Positions 7,679-15,772 of a stretch of 23,988 nucleotides of DNA are shown one piece after another. The notes beneath the pieces are model-generated. The model ran no database searches. It was not told where the DNA came from and saw only the letters and a list, made by a program, of their open reading frames with translations. The translations under genes and the position numbers were made by a program. Source of the stretch: Teretinema sp964641135 (GTDB taxonomy: Bacteria; Spirochaetota; Spirochaetia; Treponematales; Treponemataceae); contig CAZXJV010000040.1 in NCBI GenBank assembly GCA_964641135.1, positions 1 to 23,988 on the forward strand, in the 5' to 3' direction. Within the stretch, counting starts at the first letter, position 1, and every line of letters begins with the position of its first letter.

Positions 7679-8644
7679 ATGGCTTCCGCTTCTATTGGTA
7701 TTAAGCTGGCTGACGGTTCTTTTTTTCCGGTAATGGAAGAAGGCGCCCCCGCTGCCAAACTGCTGGAACTAACCACGGTCCGTGACGATCAGACCAGTGT
7801 GCAGATAAATCTGTTCCGCAGCGAAACAGGAACGATTGATGATGCAGGCTATGTCGGATCGCTGATCATCGAAGATATACAGTCAAAACCGGCCGGAGAC
7901 GCAACGATTGAACTTACCCTGAAGCTTGATGATCAGAACGATCTTTCAGCTGAAGCGGTTGATCTTGATTCCGGTTTCCGGCAGGTGCTTCATGTTTCTC
8001 TGGAAACCCTGGACAATGAGTCTGTATATTCCGTGCCCGATTTCGACCTGACACCCATGACTGACTCTCTGCATCCCGGAGTTCGCGCTGACCAGGATAT
8101 GCAGATAATGACCGGAACTATACCGGGGAATGCCCCCGAAGGATTATATGATATGGAAAATGAAAAAACTGAAAGAAAGGCCTGTCCCCTGCCGCCCTGG
8201 CTGTGTGTGGCACTGTTTGTAATCGGTGTTGCAGCGCTGGTTCTTGCAATGATTATATCCGCCCGTGCCATGCTGCTGCAGCAATCTGTCGTTCAGGAGT
8301 CTGCCTCATCTCCTGTCGCCGTAGCCCCTGTAGAGCCGGTACCGGCACCGGAGCCTGATCCGGTACCTGTTGAAGAAGAAGTACCTCCTCCGCCGGTAAC
8401 TGCTCCGGCCGAAGATATCGCGCCTGTAACGGCAGTTGAAACCCCGGTTGTTCCTGCGACACCCGAACCGGCAGCTGTGACTTCCAACATCCGCTACAGG
8501 ATAAAATGGGGTGATACGCTTTGGGATATTTCCGAAGCCTATTACCGGAATCCCTGGCTGTATACAAAGATTGCGACATACAACAAGATCAGAAATCCGA
8601 ATCTCATTATCTCGGGTACCTACATTATTATTCCCGCCCAGTAA
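7679..8644 (+). CDS. DnaK-type substrate-binding domain / transmembrane helix / LysM fusion protein
   Basis: A 321-residue protein starting at the ATG at 7679, with AAGGAG 6 nt upstream; longer in-frame starts run into the divergent TPR gene and are rejected. Residues about 3-115 read like the beta-sandwich peptide-binding domain of Hsp70: SIGIKLADGSFFPVMEEGAP, DQTSVQINLFRSE, GSLIIEDI and IELTLKLDDQNDLSAEAVD follow the order and spacing of DnaK (SLGIET..., QSAVTIHVLQGE, GQFNLDGI, IEVTFDIDADGILHVSAKD). No ATPase domain is present. Residues 173-197 form one transmembrane helix with basic residues before it (NEKTERK), suggesting the Hsp70-like part is cytoplasmic. Residues about 206-268 are Pro/Glu/Val-rich, a spacer across the periplasm. 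Residues 272-319 are a LysM peptidoglycan-binding domain (IKWGDTLWDISEAYYRNPWL). The downstream neighbour is a lytic transglycosylase. Function unknown. Confidence 0.85.
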   Translation: MASASIGIKLADGSFFPVMEEGAPAAKLLELTTVRDDQTSVQINLFRSETGTIDDAGYVGSLIIEDIQSKPAGDATIELTLKLDDQNDLSAEAVDLDSGFRQVLHVSLETLDNESVYSVPDFDLTPMTDSLHPGVRADQDMQIMTGTIPGNAPEGLYDMENEKTERKACPLPPWLCVALFVIGVAALVLAMIISARAMLLQQSVVQESASSPVAVAPVEPVPAPEPDPVPVEEEVPPPPVTAPAEDIAPVTAVETPVVPATPEPAAVTSNIRYRIKWGDTLWDISEAYYRNPWLYTKIATYNKIRNPNLIISGTYIIIPAQ

Positions 8645-10685
8645 GAAACGCCTCCGGCCGCGGCTTAAAGCCGCGGTTGTTCTGGCTTTCTGCTTCCTGA
8701 ATATGCCGGTTTTTCTCGCCTGCAGGGATGTCTCTGTCTGGGGACAGACGGAGGATGCTATTCTGTCCGCCCTTGTTCAAAGGGATTATGTTTTTTTTGG
8801 CGACATACCTGTTGACCGCTATAAGGAAGCTTTGCGCCTTGGAACCGAGGCCCCCTGGTATCTTGCCCTGCACCTTAAAGAAGCCGGACTTGAATCACAT
8901 GCCAGGGCAATGCTTTTATTGGCCCGGGATCGCAGTCCTGAGCCCTGGAGGGCCTATGCTGCTGCAGAGCTTTGCCGCACCGGATCACCGGAAGAAAAAC
9001 GCGAGGCCATCAGTAACTGGAACCGGTTGTATCCTGATGACCCGCGGTTTAACTCTGCAGAAGTGCTGTTCCTGTTTGAAGCAGGAAGAACCGGGGATGC
9101 TCTGGCCGCTTCCGGTTTGACGATTGAACAGTGGATTCTGGAACGAACTTCCCATCAGGCTCATCAGTTTTTGCTTTCTGCTGTAGAACCTGAATCAGAT
9201 CTCGCTTTGGTCGCCAACCTGCGAGTTCATGCGTATCGCCGCAACTGGCAGGCTGCCTGGCAGGCAGCATATTCTTTGCTTTCCGGCGGGTCAGATGTTC
9301 TGAAGCATGCGGCCGTTCGCTCCGATATCGGCCGTGCTGCCCTGTTCGGTTCTGCCGATGATGCCGGAAATGCCCGTTTGTTCGAGGCCTTGATTAAACA
9401 GGATGCCCGTTCAGTGGGTATCCGGACGGGGGATGCTTCCCATATGGCTGATTTTTATGCAGCCCGGTTGTGGGCACGCACCGGGCAGGCCGGCCGGTCG
9501 GCAGCAAAGCGTCATTATACCAATGCGATTGACACAGCACCGGATGATGCCGCCCGGGATAATGCCCTGTGGTACAGAATATCTGTTGCCCGTGATGAAG
9601 GGCCTGCCTCCTTCCTTGACGCGATGCTGGAAAGCGCACCGCAATGGCGGAACCCGGCCTGGTTTACAGATCACCTGGAAAATCTGACAGTAGCTCTTGC
9701 CTCCTCCCGCGATTGGACAGCGTTGCGGCGTTTATATGCGGTTCTTCCCGGCTCGATCGAACCGGATGTTCATGCCCGGCTTGCCTATCTTGCCGGCCGT
9801 GCTGCAGAAATGCAAAAAGAGGATGGAACAGCCCAGTTTGAACAAGCCTATCTTTCCGACCATGGAACCCTGTATTACCGGGTTCTTGCAGCCGAAAAAC
9901 TGGGTCTTGCCATCGGCTCACCGGCACAGGTCTTGTATACTCAACGGCACACGACAGAAACGGTAGATATAGCCCGGGCACGGGCCGTATTGAACGGCTA
10001 TATCCGCTACGGTCTGGCCGGGCGGGTTCATTCAGTGCTTCGCGCCGACTGGGGCGGAATTCCCCTGGAACTCGGGAAGGAACTGGCGGCTTCGGTTGCC
10101 GCTGCAGGTTTTGTAGGGGATTCCATACGGATTATCTCGTTTGTGCTGTACCGCAGCGATGAGGCTGTAACTGATGATGCTCTTCGCCTGGCCTATCCCC
10201 GCCCCTGGCAGGATGAGGTAACAGAAGCGGCCCAACGGTTCGGTCTTCCGGAATATTTGCTGTACGCGTTGATGCGTACTGAAAGTTTTTTTCAAAGTGA
10301 TGTAATATCCCGGGCCGGTGCTGTGGGGTTATGTCAGCTTATGCCGGCAACAGCGGGTGATATTGCCCGCAAGCTGCGTATAACCGACTACGATCTGACG
10401 GATCCCCGTACCAATATTACCTTCGGAGCCTTTTATCTGGAGGAACTGATCCGGCGTCTGGACGGCCGAATATTACCGGCTCTTTTTGCGTATAATGGCG
10501 GAATAACCCGTGTTCGCACCTGGCAGCGGGCAGTCCCCCTGTTAAGCGAAGATCTGTTTCTTGAAACAATACCTTTTTTGGAAACACGTGATTATGGACG
10601 CAAGGTGCTGGCGGCTATGGCTGTATATGGATATCTGTATTATGAGCGGGACAGCAAACAGCTTGTTGAAGAAATCTTTCATTAA
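8511..10685 (+). CDS. Slt70-like soluble/lipid-anchored lytic transglycosylase (start uncertain)
   Basis: Cleaves the MurNAc-GlcNAc bond of peptidoglycan with 1,6-anhydro product formation. The C-terminal SLT domain has the catalytic Glu in LMRTESFF, then GAVGLCQLMPATAG and FAYNGG; the several hundred residues before it are helical, like the Slt70 ring. Near the N-terminus a basic stretch (KKRLRPRLK), a hydrophobic run and FLAC|RD look like a signal peptide with a relaxed lipobox. No standard start codon precedes that stretch at a sensible distance: in-frame options are GTG 8511, TTG 8571 (both inside the LysM gene) and ATG 8702 (which cuts the signal). I give the longest form; the real start, a rare start codon or a sequence error remains open. 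Adjacent to the LysM gene, probably one operon. Confidence 0.85.
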   Translation: MIRFGIFPKPITGIPGCIQRLRHTTRSEIRISLSRVPTLLFPPSKKRLRPRLKAAVVLAFCFLNMPVFLACRDVSVWGQTEDAILSALVQRDYVFFGDIPVDRYKEALRLGTEAPWYLALHLKEAGLESHARAMLLLARDRSPEPWRAYAAAELCRTGSPEEKREAISNWNRLYPDDPRFNSAEVLFLFEAGRTGDALAASGLTIEQWILERTSHQAHQFLLSAVEPESDLALVANLRVHAYRRNWQAAWQAAYSLLSGGSDVLKHAAVRSDIGRAALFGSADDAGNARLFEALIKQDARSVGIRTGDASHMADFYAARLWARTGQAGRSAAKRHYTNAIDTAPDDAARDNALWYRISVARDEGPASFLDAMLESAPQWRNPAWFTDHLENLTVALASSRDWTALRRLYAVLPGSIEPDVHARLAYLAGRAAEMQKEDGTAQFEQAYLSDHGTLYYRVLAAEKLGLAIGSPAQVLYTQRHTTETVDIARARAVLNGYIRYGLAGRVHSVLRADWGGIPLELGKELAASVAAAGFVGDSIRIISFVLYRSDEAVTDDALRLAYPRPWQDEVTEAAQRFGLPEYLLYALMRTESFFQSDVISRAGAVGLCQLMPATAGDIARKLRITDYDLTDPRTNITFGAFYLEELIRRLDGRILPALFAYNGGITRVRTWQRAVPLLSEDLFLETIPFLETRDYGRKVLAAMAVYGYLYYERDSKQLVEEIFH
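8658..8676 (+). promoter_or_regulatory. GC-rich intercistronic hairpin
   Basis: Nine-base arms around a single central A (CCGCGGCTT / AAGCCGCGG); as RNA a 7-bp GC stem with a UUAAA loop, extendable by two G-U pairs and a C-G pair. It begins 14 nt after the LysM stop and is followed by TTGTTCT rather than a proper U-tract, so it could be an attenuator or an mRNA-stability element rather than a full terminator. It also lies within the region encoding the probable signal peptide of the next gene. Confidence 0.5.
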
Positions 10686-10688
10686 TGG

Positions 10689-10732
10689 ACCTTTGTACAA
10701 AAGCAGGAATTTATTGGCCTCCTGAACAAAGG
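10689..10732 (+). repeat. Inverted repeat after the transglycosylase gene
   Basis: ACCTTTGT (10689-10696) pairs with ACAAAGGT (10725-10732), with an inner CAGGA / TCCTG stem. It begins 4 nt after the stop codon. There is no U-tract, so it is at best a weak terminator or an mRNA-protecting structure. Confidence 0.4.
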
Positions 10733-10775
10733 TGCCCTTAACTGACCTTTCAAAACAGCCGATAATCTCAAACAG

Positions 10776-10833
10776 GATACTGTAACACTGTATCGTTGAC
10801 CCCGGGGGAAAACGGTTTTCGTTCCGGAACCCC
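10776..10833 (+). promoter_or_regulatory. Palindrome-dense leader of uppP
   Basis: The 174-nt stretch between the transglycosylase and uppP contains three dyads in a row: GATACTGTAACACTGTATC (10776-10794, one mismatch), GAAAACGGTTTTC (10808-10820) and GTTCCGGAAC (10821-10830), the last two flanked by GGGG/CCCC. I found no convincing promoter here. It may be an operator region or a structured mRNA leader. Confidence 0.35.
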
Positions 10834-10859
10834 TGAAGTTTATTGTGGGAGTACGAATA

Positions 10860-11678
10860 ATGACACCAATGCAAGCGGTTATTTTGGGTGCTGTGCAGGG
10901 ACTTACCGAATTTTTGCCGGTTTCCAGTTCGGGACATCTTAAATTGGCCGCACTTATTTTGGGGAACCAGGAAGTTCCGTTGATTTTTGATATAATGCTG
11001 CACATTGGTACCCTTGCTGCTGTTTTTGTTGTGTTTTGGCCAAAAATTAGCAGTTTATTGGCCGTATCAGCCAGATGGGTTATCCGCAAGACTGGACCTG
11101 AGGATGAACCAGCCCTGAAATTTATTGTTGCCATACTTGTTTCAACGGGTGTGACTGCCGTGTTCGGTTTTGCGCTGCGCGATATTGTTGACAGCTTTCC
11201 GGTACCGGTGATACCCCTTTTCTTTCTTGTTACCGCCGGACTGCTGATTGTTTCTGATCGTTTGAAACCGGCCGCTTCTGTGGATGTTCCGGGACCTGTC
11301 CAGGCAGTTATTATTGGTGTTGCCCAGGGTATCGGTATTTTCCCGGGTATATCCCGCTCCGGCTCGACCATCGCTGCGTCATTGTTGTGCGGTGTTAACC
11401 GGCAGGCGGCAGGTGAGTTTTCGTTCATCCTGTCTATTCCGGCGATTTTGGGTGCTCTTGTTCTGGAGCTGCGTTCATTCGGCGAGCTGGAGGCCTCAGT
11501 GAGCCTGCCGGTATTGCTTGTTGGTGTTTTTACTTCTTTTGTTGTTGGATTTGGTGCCTTGAAACTGTTGTTGGTATTGATACGAAAAGGCCGCCTTGCC
11601 GTCTTTGCAGTGTATTTGATACCTCTCGCACTTGTTGTCCTTGCCTTTTTTGCCACTGTATATCTGGGAGCCCGCTAA
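10860..11678 (+). CDS. uppP: Undecaprenyl-diphosphatase UppP (BacA family)
   Basis: Integral membrane enzyme that converts undecaprenyl diphosphate to the monophosphate, recycling the lipid carrier for peptidoglycan precursors; its overproduction gives bacitracin resistance in other bacteria. Both signature motifs are present: GLTEFLPVSSSGHL (residues about 12-25) and the later PGISRSGSTIAASLL (about 161-175). 272 residues, typical of the family, with many hydrophobic helices. The ATG at 10860 is preferred because GGGAG lies 8 nt upstream; the GTG at 10845 overlaps that ribosome site. ftsK starts 2 nt after its stop, so the two are cotranscribed. Confidence 0.95.
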   Translation: MTPMQAVILGAVQGLTEFLPVSSSGHLKLAALILGNQEVPLIFDIMLHIGTLAAVFVVFWPKISSLLAVSARWVIRKTGPEDEPALKFIVAILVSTGVTAVFGFALRDIVDSFPVPVIPLFFLVTAGLLIVSDRLKPAASVDVPGPVQAVIIGVAQGIGIFPGISRSGSTIAASLLCGVNRQAAGEFSFILSIPAILGALVLELRSFGELEASVSLPVLLVGVFTSFVVGFGALKLLLVLIRKGRLAVFAVYLIPLALVVLAFFATVYLGAR

Positions 11679-11680
11679 AC

Positions 11681-14401
11681 ATGATTGAAAAGAACGGAAT
11701 GCACCATTCGCGGATGCTGACACTCATAATCGGAACTCTTTTGCTCGTACTCAGTGCGCTGTTGTGTATTTCTCTTCTGGCACGGTTGTTTGCCCTTGGG
11801 GCTGTTCCTCTGGCCGTGATACTGCCCGGACATGTGTTGCTGTCAGCGTACGGGCTTTCGTCTTTTCTGGTTCCGGTGATGTTATTGTTTGCAGCTGTTC
11901 TTTTGCTTGTTCCGGTATGGAATCGTTATTATGCTGTGGCTCTTGCTGTTTCTCCTGTAATCTTTTTTACTGTGGTTGCCGGCGAACACATCGCACGGCG
12001 TGCAGCCGTCGCTGCCCGGACAGGTTCAGTGGCTGGTTTTGCCGCATCCGGTGTATTGTTTTCGACCGTTCTGGTTGTGGCAATAGAATATATTATTTCA
12101 TTTGTTCTTGCAGATCTTTTATATTCGGAAAAGAAGGAGAATCCTCGCCGCGTCTCAAGTGTGTCTTCTGCTGCCGGGACTGTAAATCCTGCAGCTTTCC
12201 CTGCCATGCCTGTTGAATCCGGGATCGGGAACGGGCTGGTTACAGGTGACAGGGCTGATCTGTTTGTGGATTCTGCAATGCTTGGAGAGCTTGAAGCTGT
12301 GGAAGCTGAGGATTTTACGGAATCTGAAACATCTGCAAATGCATTTGCAGATGCAGATGCAGAAAAACCGTTTGGGAAACCGGGAAATTCGGTAGCAACC
12401 GGCAGACAGGATGCTGAAGCCGGCACTGCCCGGGATTCCTGGGCCCCGTCCCCTCTTGAGCTGGAGGATGCTGCTCAGGATGACAGTATATTCGGGTTTG
12501 ATGATCTACCGGAAGAAGATGAACTGATTGAATCGTCACTGCCTCCTGATGATGCGGATGATTTTACTGATCAGGAATTTGATGTTGATGCAGCACTGGT
12601 AGATTCAATTTCCTGTCAGGCTTCGGATGACGATACAGCGGATGTTGTACTGGATTTTAGCGATGAAAAAGAAAACGCTTCGTTCAATGATGAAGAACCG
12701 GATTTCGGGTATGTATCTGAAACCGATGATGAAGTTGAGGATGATGTTGATGATGATGATCTTGATGATGAGTCAGAGGACGAGTTCGGTGATGAAGAAT
12801 CCTGTACCGATGAAGATGCTCTTTTCGGGGCGACCCTTGATGAGCTTGATCCCCGCGATTCCACCGAGCTTGAGATTGATGATTTATTGAGTCTTACACC
12901 GGTTGTGACCATTCCTCCTGCTTCGGTTGTAGCACATACTGAATCCGCTGCAGGGCCGGTCGATCCGGTTTCACGTTCAAGGCGACGGGCGAAATATGAG
13001 GTACCCTTTGATATTCTGACAACCTACCCGGATGGCGAGTATTGGGTGATTGATGATGCTACCCGCCGGGCCGCCGCAGCCCTGAAGGAAACCTTGAACG
13101 AGTTCCGTATCCAGGCGGATGTAACCGGGATTCGAAAGGGTCCGGTTATAACCATGTTCGAAATACTGCCGGCACCGGGAGTAAAACTATCCAAAATTGT
13201 AGGACTGCAGGACAATATTGCCTTGCGGCTGGCTGCTTCAAGCGTTCGTATTGTTGCCCCGATTCCGGGCAAACATGCTGTGGGTATTGAGGTTCCGAAT
13301 CAAAGACGCGCAATTGTCAGTTTCCGCGAGCTGATCGAAGCTGATACCCCCTCGGCAAAAAAGATGGAAATCCCTGTTGTTCTGGGAAAGGATATCGCCG
13401 GAGAAGCCCAGCTTCTGGACCTTGCTGTTACCCCCCATTTGCTTATCGCAGGTTCAACAGGTTCGGGAAAGTCTGTTTGTGTAAACTCGATAATCCTGTC
13501 TATCCTGTACAAGCGTGCTCCTTCCGATGTCCGTCTGCTGCTTATTGATCCCAAAATTGTAGAACTCAAACTGTATAATGATATTCCGCATTTGCTATCG
13601 CCGGTAATTACCGAGCCCAAAAAGGCCTATCAGGCTCTTCAGTACTGCCTGTGCGAGATGGAACGACGCTATGCACTGCTTGACGGCATGGGTGTGCGCG
13701 ACATTAAAAGCTACAACCGCAGGATAAAAGAACGGAATATTGCAACAGAAAAGCTGCCGTATCTGGTTGTGATAATTGACGAGTTTGCAGACCTGATGGC
13801 TACTACCGGAAAAGAGCTCGAATCAACTGTTGCACGGCTGGCCGCAATGAGCCGTGCGGTCGGTATCCATCTGGTGCTTGCCACACAGCGGCCATCGATT
13901 GATGTTATTACCGGTCTGATCAAGGCCAATATCCCGACCCGGATTGCCTTTATGGTTGCTTCCAAAATGGACAGCCGTATTATCATCGATCAGGTTGGCG
14001 CCGAAAAGCTGCTGGGGCGGGGTGACCTTTTATATGCATCGGCCACCGATCCTTTTCCTGTCCGTATGCAAGGAGCGTATGTATCCGAAGAAGAGGTTGA
14101 GCGTGTTGTTGCGCATGTAAAAACCCTTGGAGAGCCGGAATATATTGACGAAGAGATATTCTTTGATGATGAGGACGACAGTATTGTGGAGCCGGGGCTG
14201 TTTTCTGACGGGGAGGACCCTCTGTACGACAAGGCCCTTGAGATTGTGCTCCTTGCCGGCAAGGCATCGGCCTCGTACATCCAGCGCAGGTTAAAAATCG
14301 GATATAATCGTGCTGCCCGTCTGGTGGAGGACATGGAAGCCCGCGGTATTGTGGGACCGGCAAACGGCTCAAAACCCCGTGATGTGATTCATCGGCCCTG
14401 A
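11681..14401 (+). CDS. ftsK: DNA translocase FtsK/SpoIIIE
   Basis: ATP-driven hexameric motor anchored at the division septum that clears chromosome termini. 906 residues: residues 10-145 hold about four transmembrane helices; residues about 150-430 form a long, strongly acidic linker rich in Asp and Glu; the motor follows with VPFDILTTYPDGEYW, Walker A AGSTGSGKSVCVN (about 589-601), Walker B VVIIDEFADLM (about 695-705) and LATQRPSIDVITGLIKANIP. The C-terminal gamma winged-helix (LYDKALEIVLLAGKASASYI to about residue 895), which reads KOPS-type sequences in other species, is present. GGGAG lies 10 nt before the ATG, inside the end of uppP. The acidic linker is its most variable part. Confidence 0.95.
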   Translation: MIEKNGMHHSRMLTLIIGTLLLVLSALLCISLLARLFALGAVPLAVILPGHVLLSAYGLSSFLVPVMLLFAAVLLLVPVWNRYYAVALAVSPVIFFTVVAGEHIARRAAVAARTGSVAGFAASGVLFSTVLVVAIEYIISFVLADLLYSEKKENPRRVSSVSSAAGTVNPAAFPAMPVESGIGNGLVTGDRADLFVDSAMLGELEAVEAEDFTESETSANAFADADAEKPFGKPGNSVATGRQDAEAGTARDSWAPSPLELEDAAQDDSIFGFDDLPEEDELIESSLPPDDADDFTDQEFDVDAALVDSISCQASDDDTADVVLDFSDEKENASFNDEEPDFGYVSETDDEVEDDVDDDDLDDESEDEFGDEESCTDEDALFGATLDELDPRDSTELEIDDLLSLTPVVTIPPASVVAHTESAAGPVDPVSRSRRRAKYEVPFDILTTYPDGEYWVIDDATRRAAAALKETLNEFRIQADVTGIRKGPVITMFEILPAPGVKLSKIVGLQDNIALRLAASSVRIVAPIPGKHAVGIEVPNQRRAIVSFRELIEADTPSAKKMEIPVVLGKDIAGEAQLLDLAVTPHLLIAGSTGSGKSVCVNSIILSILYKRAPSDVRLLLIDPKIVELKLYNDIPHLLSPVITEPKKAYQALQYCLCEMERRYALLDGMGVRDIKSYNRRIKERNIATEKLPYLVVIIDEFADLMATTGKELESTVARLAAMSRAVGIHLVLATQRPSIDVITGLIKANIPTRIAFMVASKMDSRIIIDQVGAEKLLGRGDLLYASATDPFPVRMQGAYVSEEEVERVVAHVKTLGEPEYIDEEIFFDDEDDSIVEPGLFSDGEDPLYDKALEIVLLAGKASASYIQRRLKIGYNRAARLVEDMEARGIVGPANGSKPRDVIHRP
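12330..12353. repeat. 24-bp perfect palindrome inside ftsK
   Basis: The 12-base arm CATCTGCAAATG is followed immediately by its exact reverse complement. It lies in the part of the gene encoding the acidic linker (SANAFAD) and is followed by a further partial repeat of the arm (GCAGATGCAGA). Low-complexity coding may explain it. Confidence 0.8.
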
Positions 14402-14413
14402 TTGAATGCCGAA

Positions 14414-14449
14414 CAATGCCATGGTGCAGCATGCCGACACCAGGCATTG
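14414..14449. terminator. Inverted repeat between the convergent ftsK and symporter genes
   Basis: CAATGCC (14414-14420) pairs with GGCATTG (14443-14449), with an inner GGTG / CACC stem. It begins 13 nt after the ftsK stop and lies 25 nt from the stop of the opposing gene. Neither side has a good U-tract, so it may be a weak bidirectional terminator. Confidence 0.4.
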
Positions 14450-14473
14450 TGTATGACGATTGTTGGCAGTCTA

Positions 14474-15703
14474 TTAGATAAAGAAGCGCAGGTCGCGGTG
14501 GCTGGTCATTTCCTGCCGGTGGGCTATCAGATAGGTGCCCATGATAGCTGTAAGGGTATCCAGGGCAGTGGCTATTGCGCAGATAAAAAAAGCTGCCGGC
14601 TTGAGAATCAGATAACCTGATTCGAATCCGCGTCCATATAGGGTACATACAGCTGCAAGTGCAAGATACGCGCCTCCTGCAGGAAAACGGCCCAGCAATA
14701 CCGAGAACAACATCGATACACCCATAAGCCAAACCATATCCTGGAAGGAAATTCCCATGCTGGAATAGGATTTAAGGATGATGATGAAGCTTACAGTTAC
14801 AACCATAGCAGTACCGGCTCTGGCAAACAAGGAAAAAACCGGCAACGTAATCGACGAGATACGCCGTTTTACACCAAGACTTTCATTAACATGACGAAGC
14901 ATGATCGGTAGGGTCATATTTGCATCGGTTGAGAAAAAGGCAGCCAGAATCGACGCAATGCTGCCGTACAAAACCCGGTAGGGATTCACTTTTGGCGCAA
15001 TCAGGCGCAGCGCAAGGGGATACACACCCAGTGCTATGATAAGGAAAAGAACAGAAAGCAGCATGATGAAGTCGCCGAAGACCTTCATGTTAAGCATGGT
15101 TCTCATTTCCATTCCCCACCATACTGCAATGGCAATCATGCCGATTGCAATGATGTCAACAAAGAATGACAGCACTGCATAGACAACCCGCGACAGGGAG
15201 TCAAAAAGGTTAAGGGTTGCCTTTGCCGCCAATTTATCTACAGCGCATCCCGCTCCCAGAAAACCGGCAAAAATACACAGAGGCAAAATAAACAAGCCGT
15301 TAGAGAATACGGAGAACGCGCTGGAGGGAAATAACTGCAACAGCGATTCGCCGATCCCCAGGGATGATGATTCCGCCGAACCTTCCACCATAATCGGAAT
15401 TCTGGATGGATTCCTGATCAATACCGCAATAAGACCGATGACGGTTAGCGAAAATGTGGTTATACTTATAACACCTGTGGAAATAATTCCAAGCCGCAGC
15501 AGTGACCGGCTTTCGCGCATCTCGAACACAGCAAGAGTAAAGCTGAAGAACAGAACCGGATACAGGGCATATCGTCCGATCTGTACAGCCAGATCTGTCA
15601 GAAAATTGACAGCCTCGTTGAAGCCGGGATTGTTAAGAGGGCTGATCAGGGCAAAGGCGAGTCCGATAAGGATGCCGGCAAGGTATTTGATCCAGATTTT
15701 CAT
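14474..15703 (-). CDS. Dicarboxylate/amino acid:cation symporter (DAACS/SDF family)
   Basis: A 409-residue inner-membrane carrier with many hydrophobic helices that would import dicarboxylates or acidic/neutral amino acids with Na+ or H+. Family features: the first helix IKYLAGILIGLAFAL, FFSFTLAVFEMRESRSLLRLG, the Ser-rich turn FFSTDANMTLPIML, and FSLFARAGTAMV followed by GGAYLALAAVC near the end. Substrate cannot be assigned: the usual signature residues of GltP/DctA are only partly kept. It stands alone on the minus strand. The ATG has no Shine-Dalgarno sequence; the promoter -10 box is 6 nt upstream. Confidence 0.87.
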   Translation of the reverse strand: MKIWIKYLAGILIGLAFALISPLNNPGFNEAVNFLTDLAVQIGRYALYPVLFFSFTLAVFEMRESRSLLRLGIISTGVISITTFSLTVIGLIAVLIRNPSRIPIMVEGSAESSSLGIGESLLQLFPSSAFSVFSNGLFILPLCIFAGFLGAGCAVDKLAAKATLNLFDSLSRVVYAVLSFFVDIIAIGMIAIAVWWGMEMRTMLNMKVFGDFIMLLSVLFLIIALGVYPLALRLIAPKVNPYRVLYGSIASILAAFFSTDANMTLPIMLRHVNESLGVKRRISSITLPVFSLFARAGTAMVVTVSFIIILKSYSSMGISFQDMVWLMGVSMLFSVLLGRFPAGGAYLALAAVCTLYGRGFESGYLILKPAAFFICAIATALDTLTAIMGTYLIAHRQEMTSHRDLRFFI

Positions 15704-15709
15704 GAAGGA

Positions 15710-15738
15710 AGGATACCGGATGCAGTTAATCCCGTCAA
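15710..15738 (-). promoter_or_regulatory. Putative leaderless promoter of the symporter gene
   Basis: On the minus strand: TTGACG (15733-15738), 17-nt spacer, TATCCT (15710-15715), then 6 nt (TCCTTC) to the ATG at 15703. No ribosome site. Confidence 0.5.
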
Positions 15739-15772
15739 TGATTAATCTGCTGAAGGCAAGGCTGGAGGATTA

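Noticed and set aside
10690..10710. Resemblance to a site-specific recombination attB1-type sequence (TTTGTACAAAAGCAGG)
   Set aside because: Only a partial match, with two bases missing and no integrase or vector sequence nearby; the TTTGTACAAA core is a simple palindrome and part of the local inverted repeat.
10682..11656. Minus-strand open frame opposite uppP
   Set aside because: Rich in Thr, Ala, Arg and Pro with no domain; a shadow of uppP.
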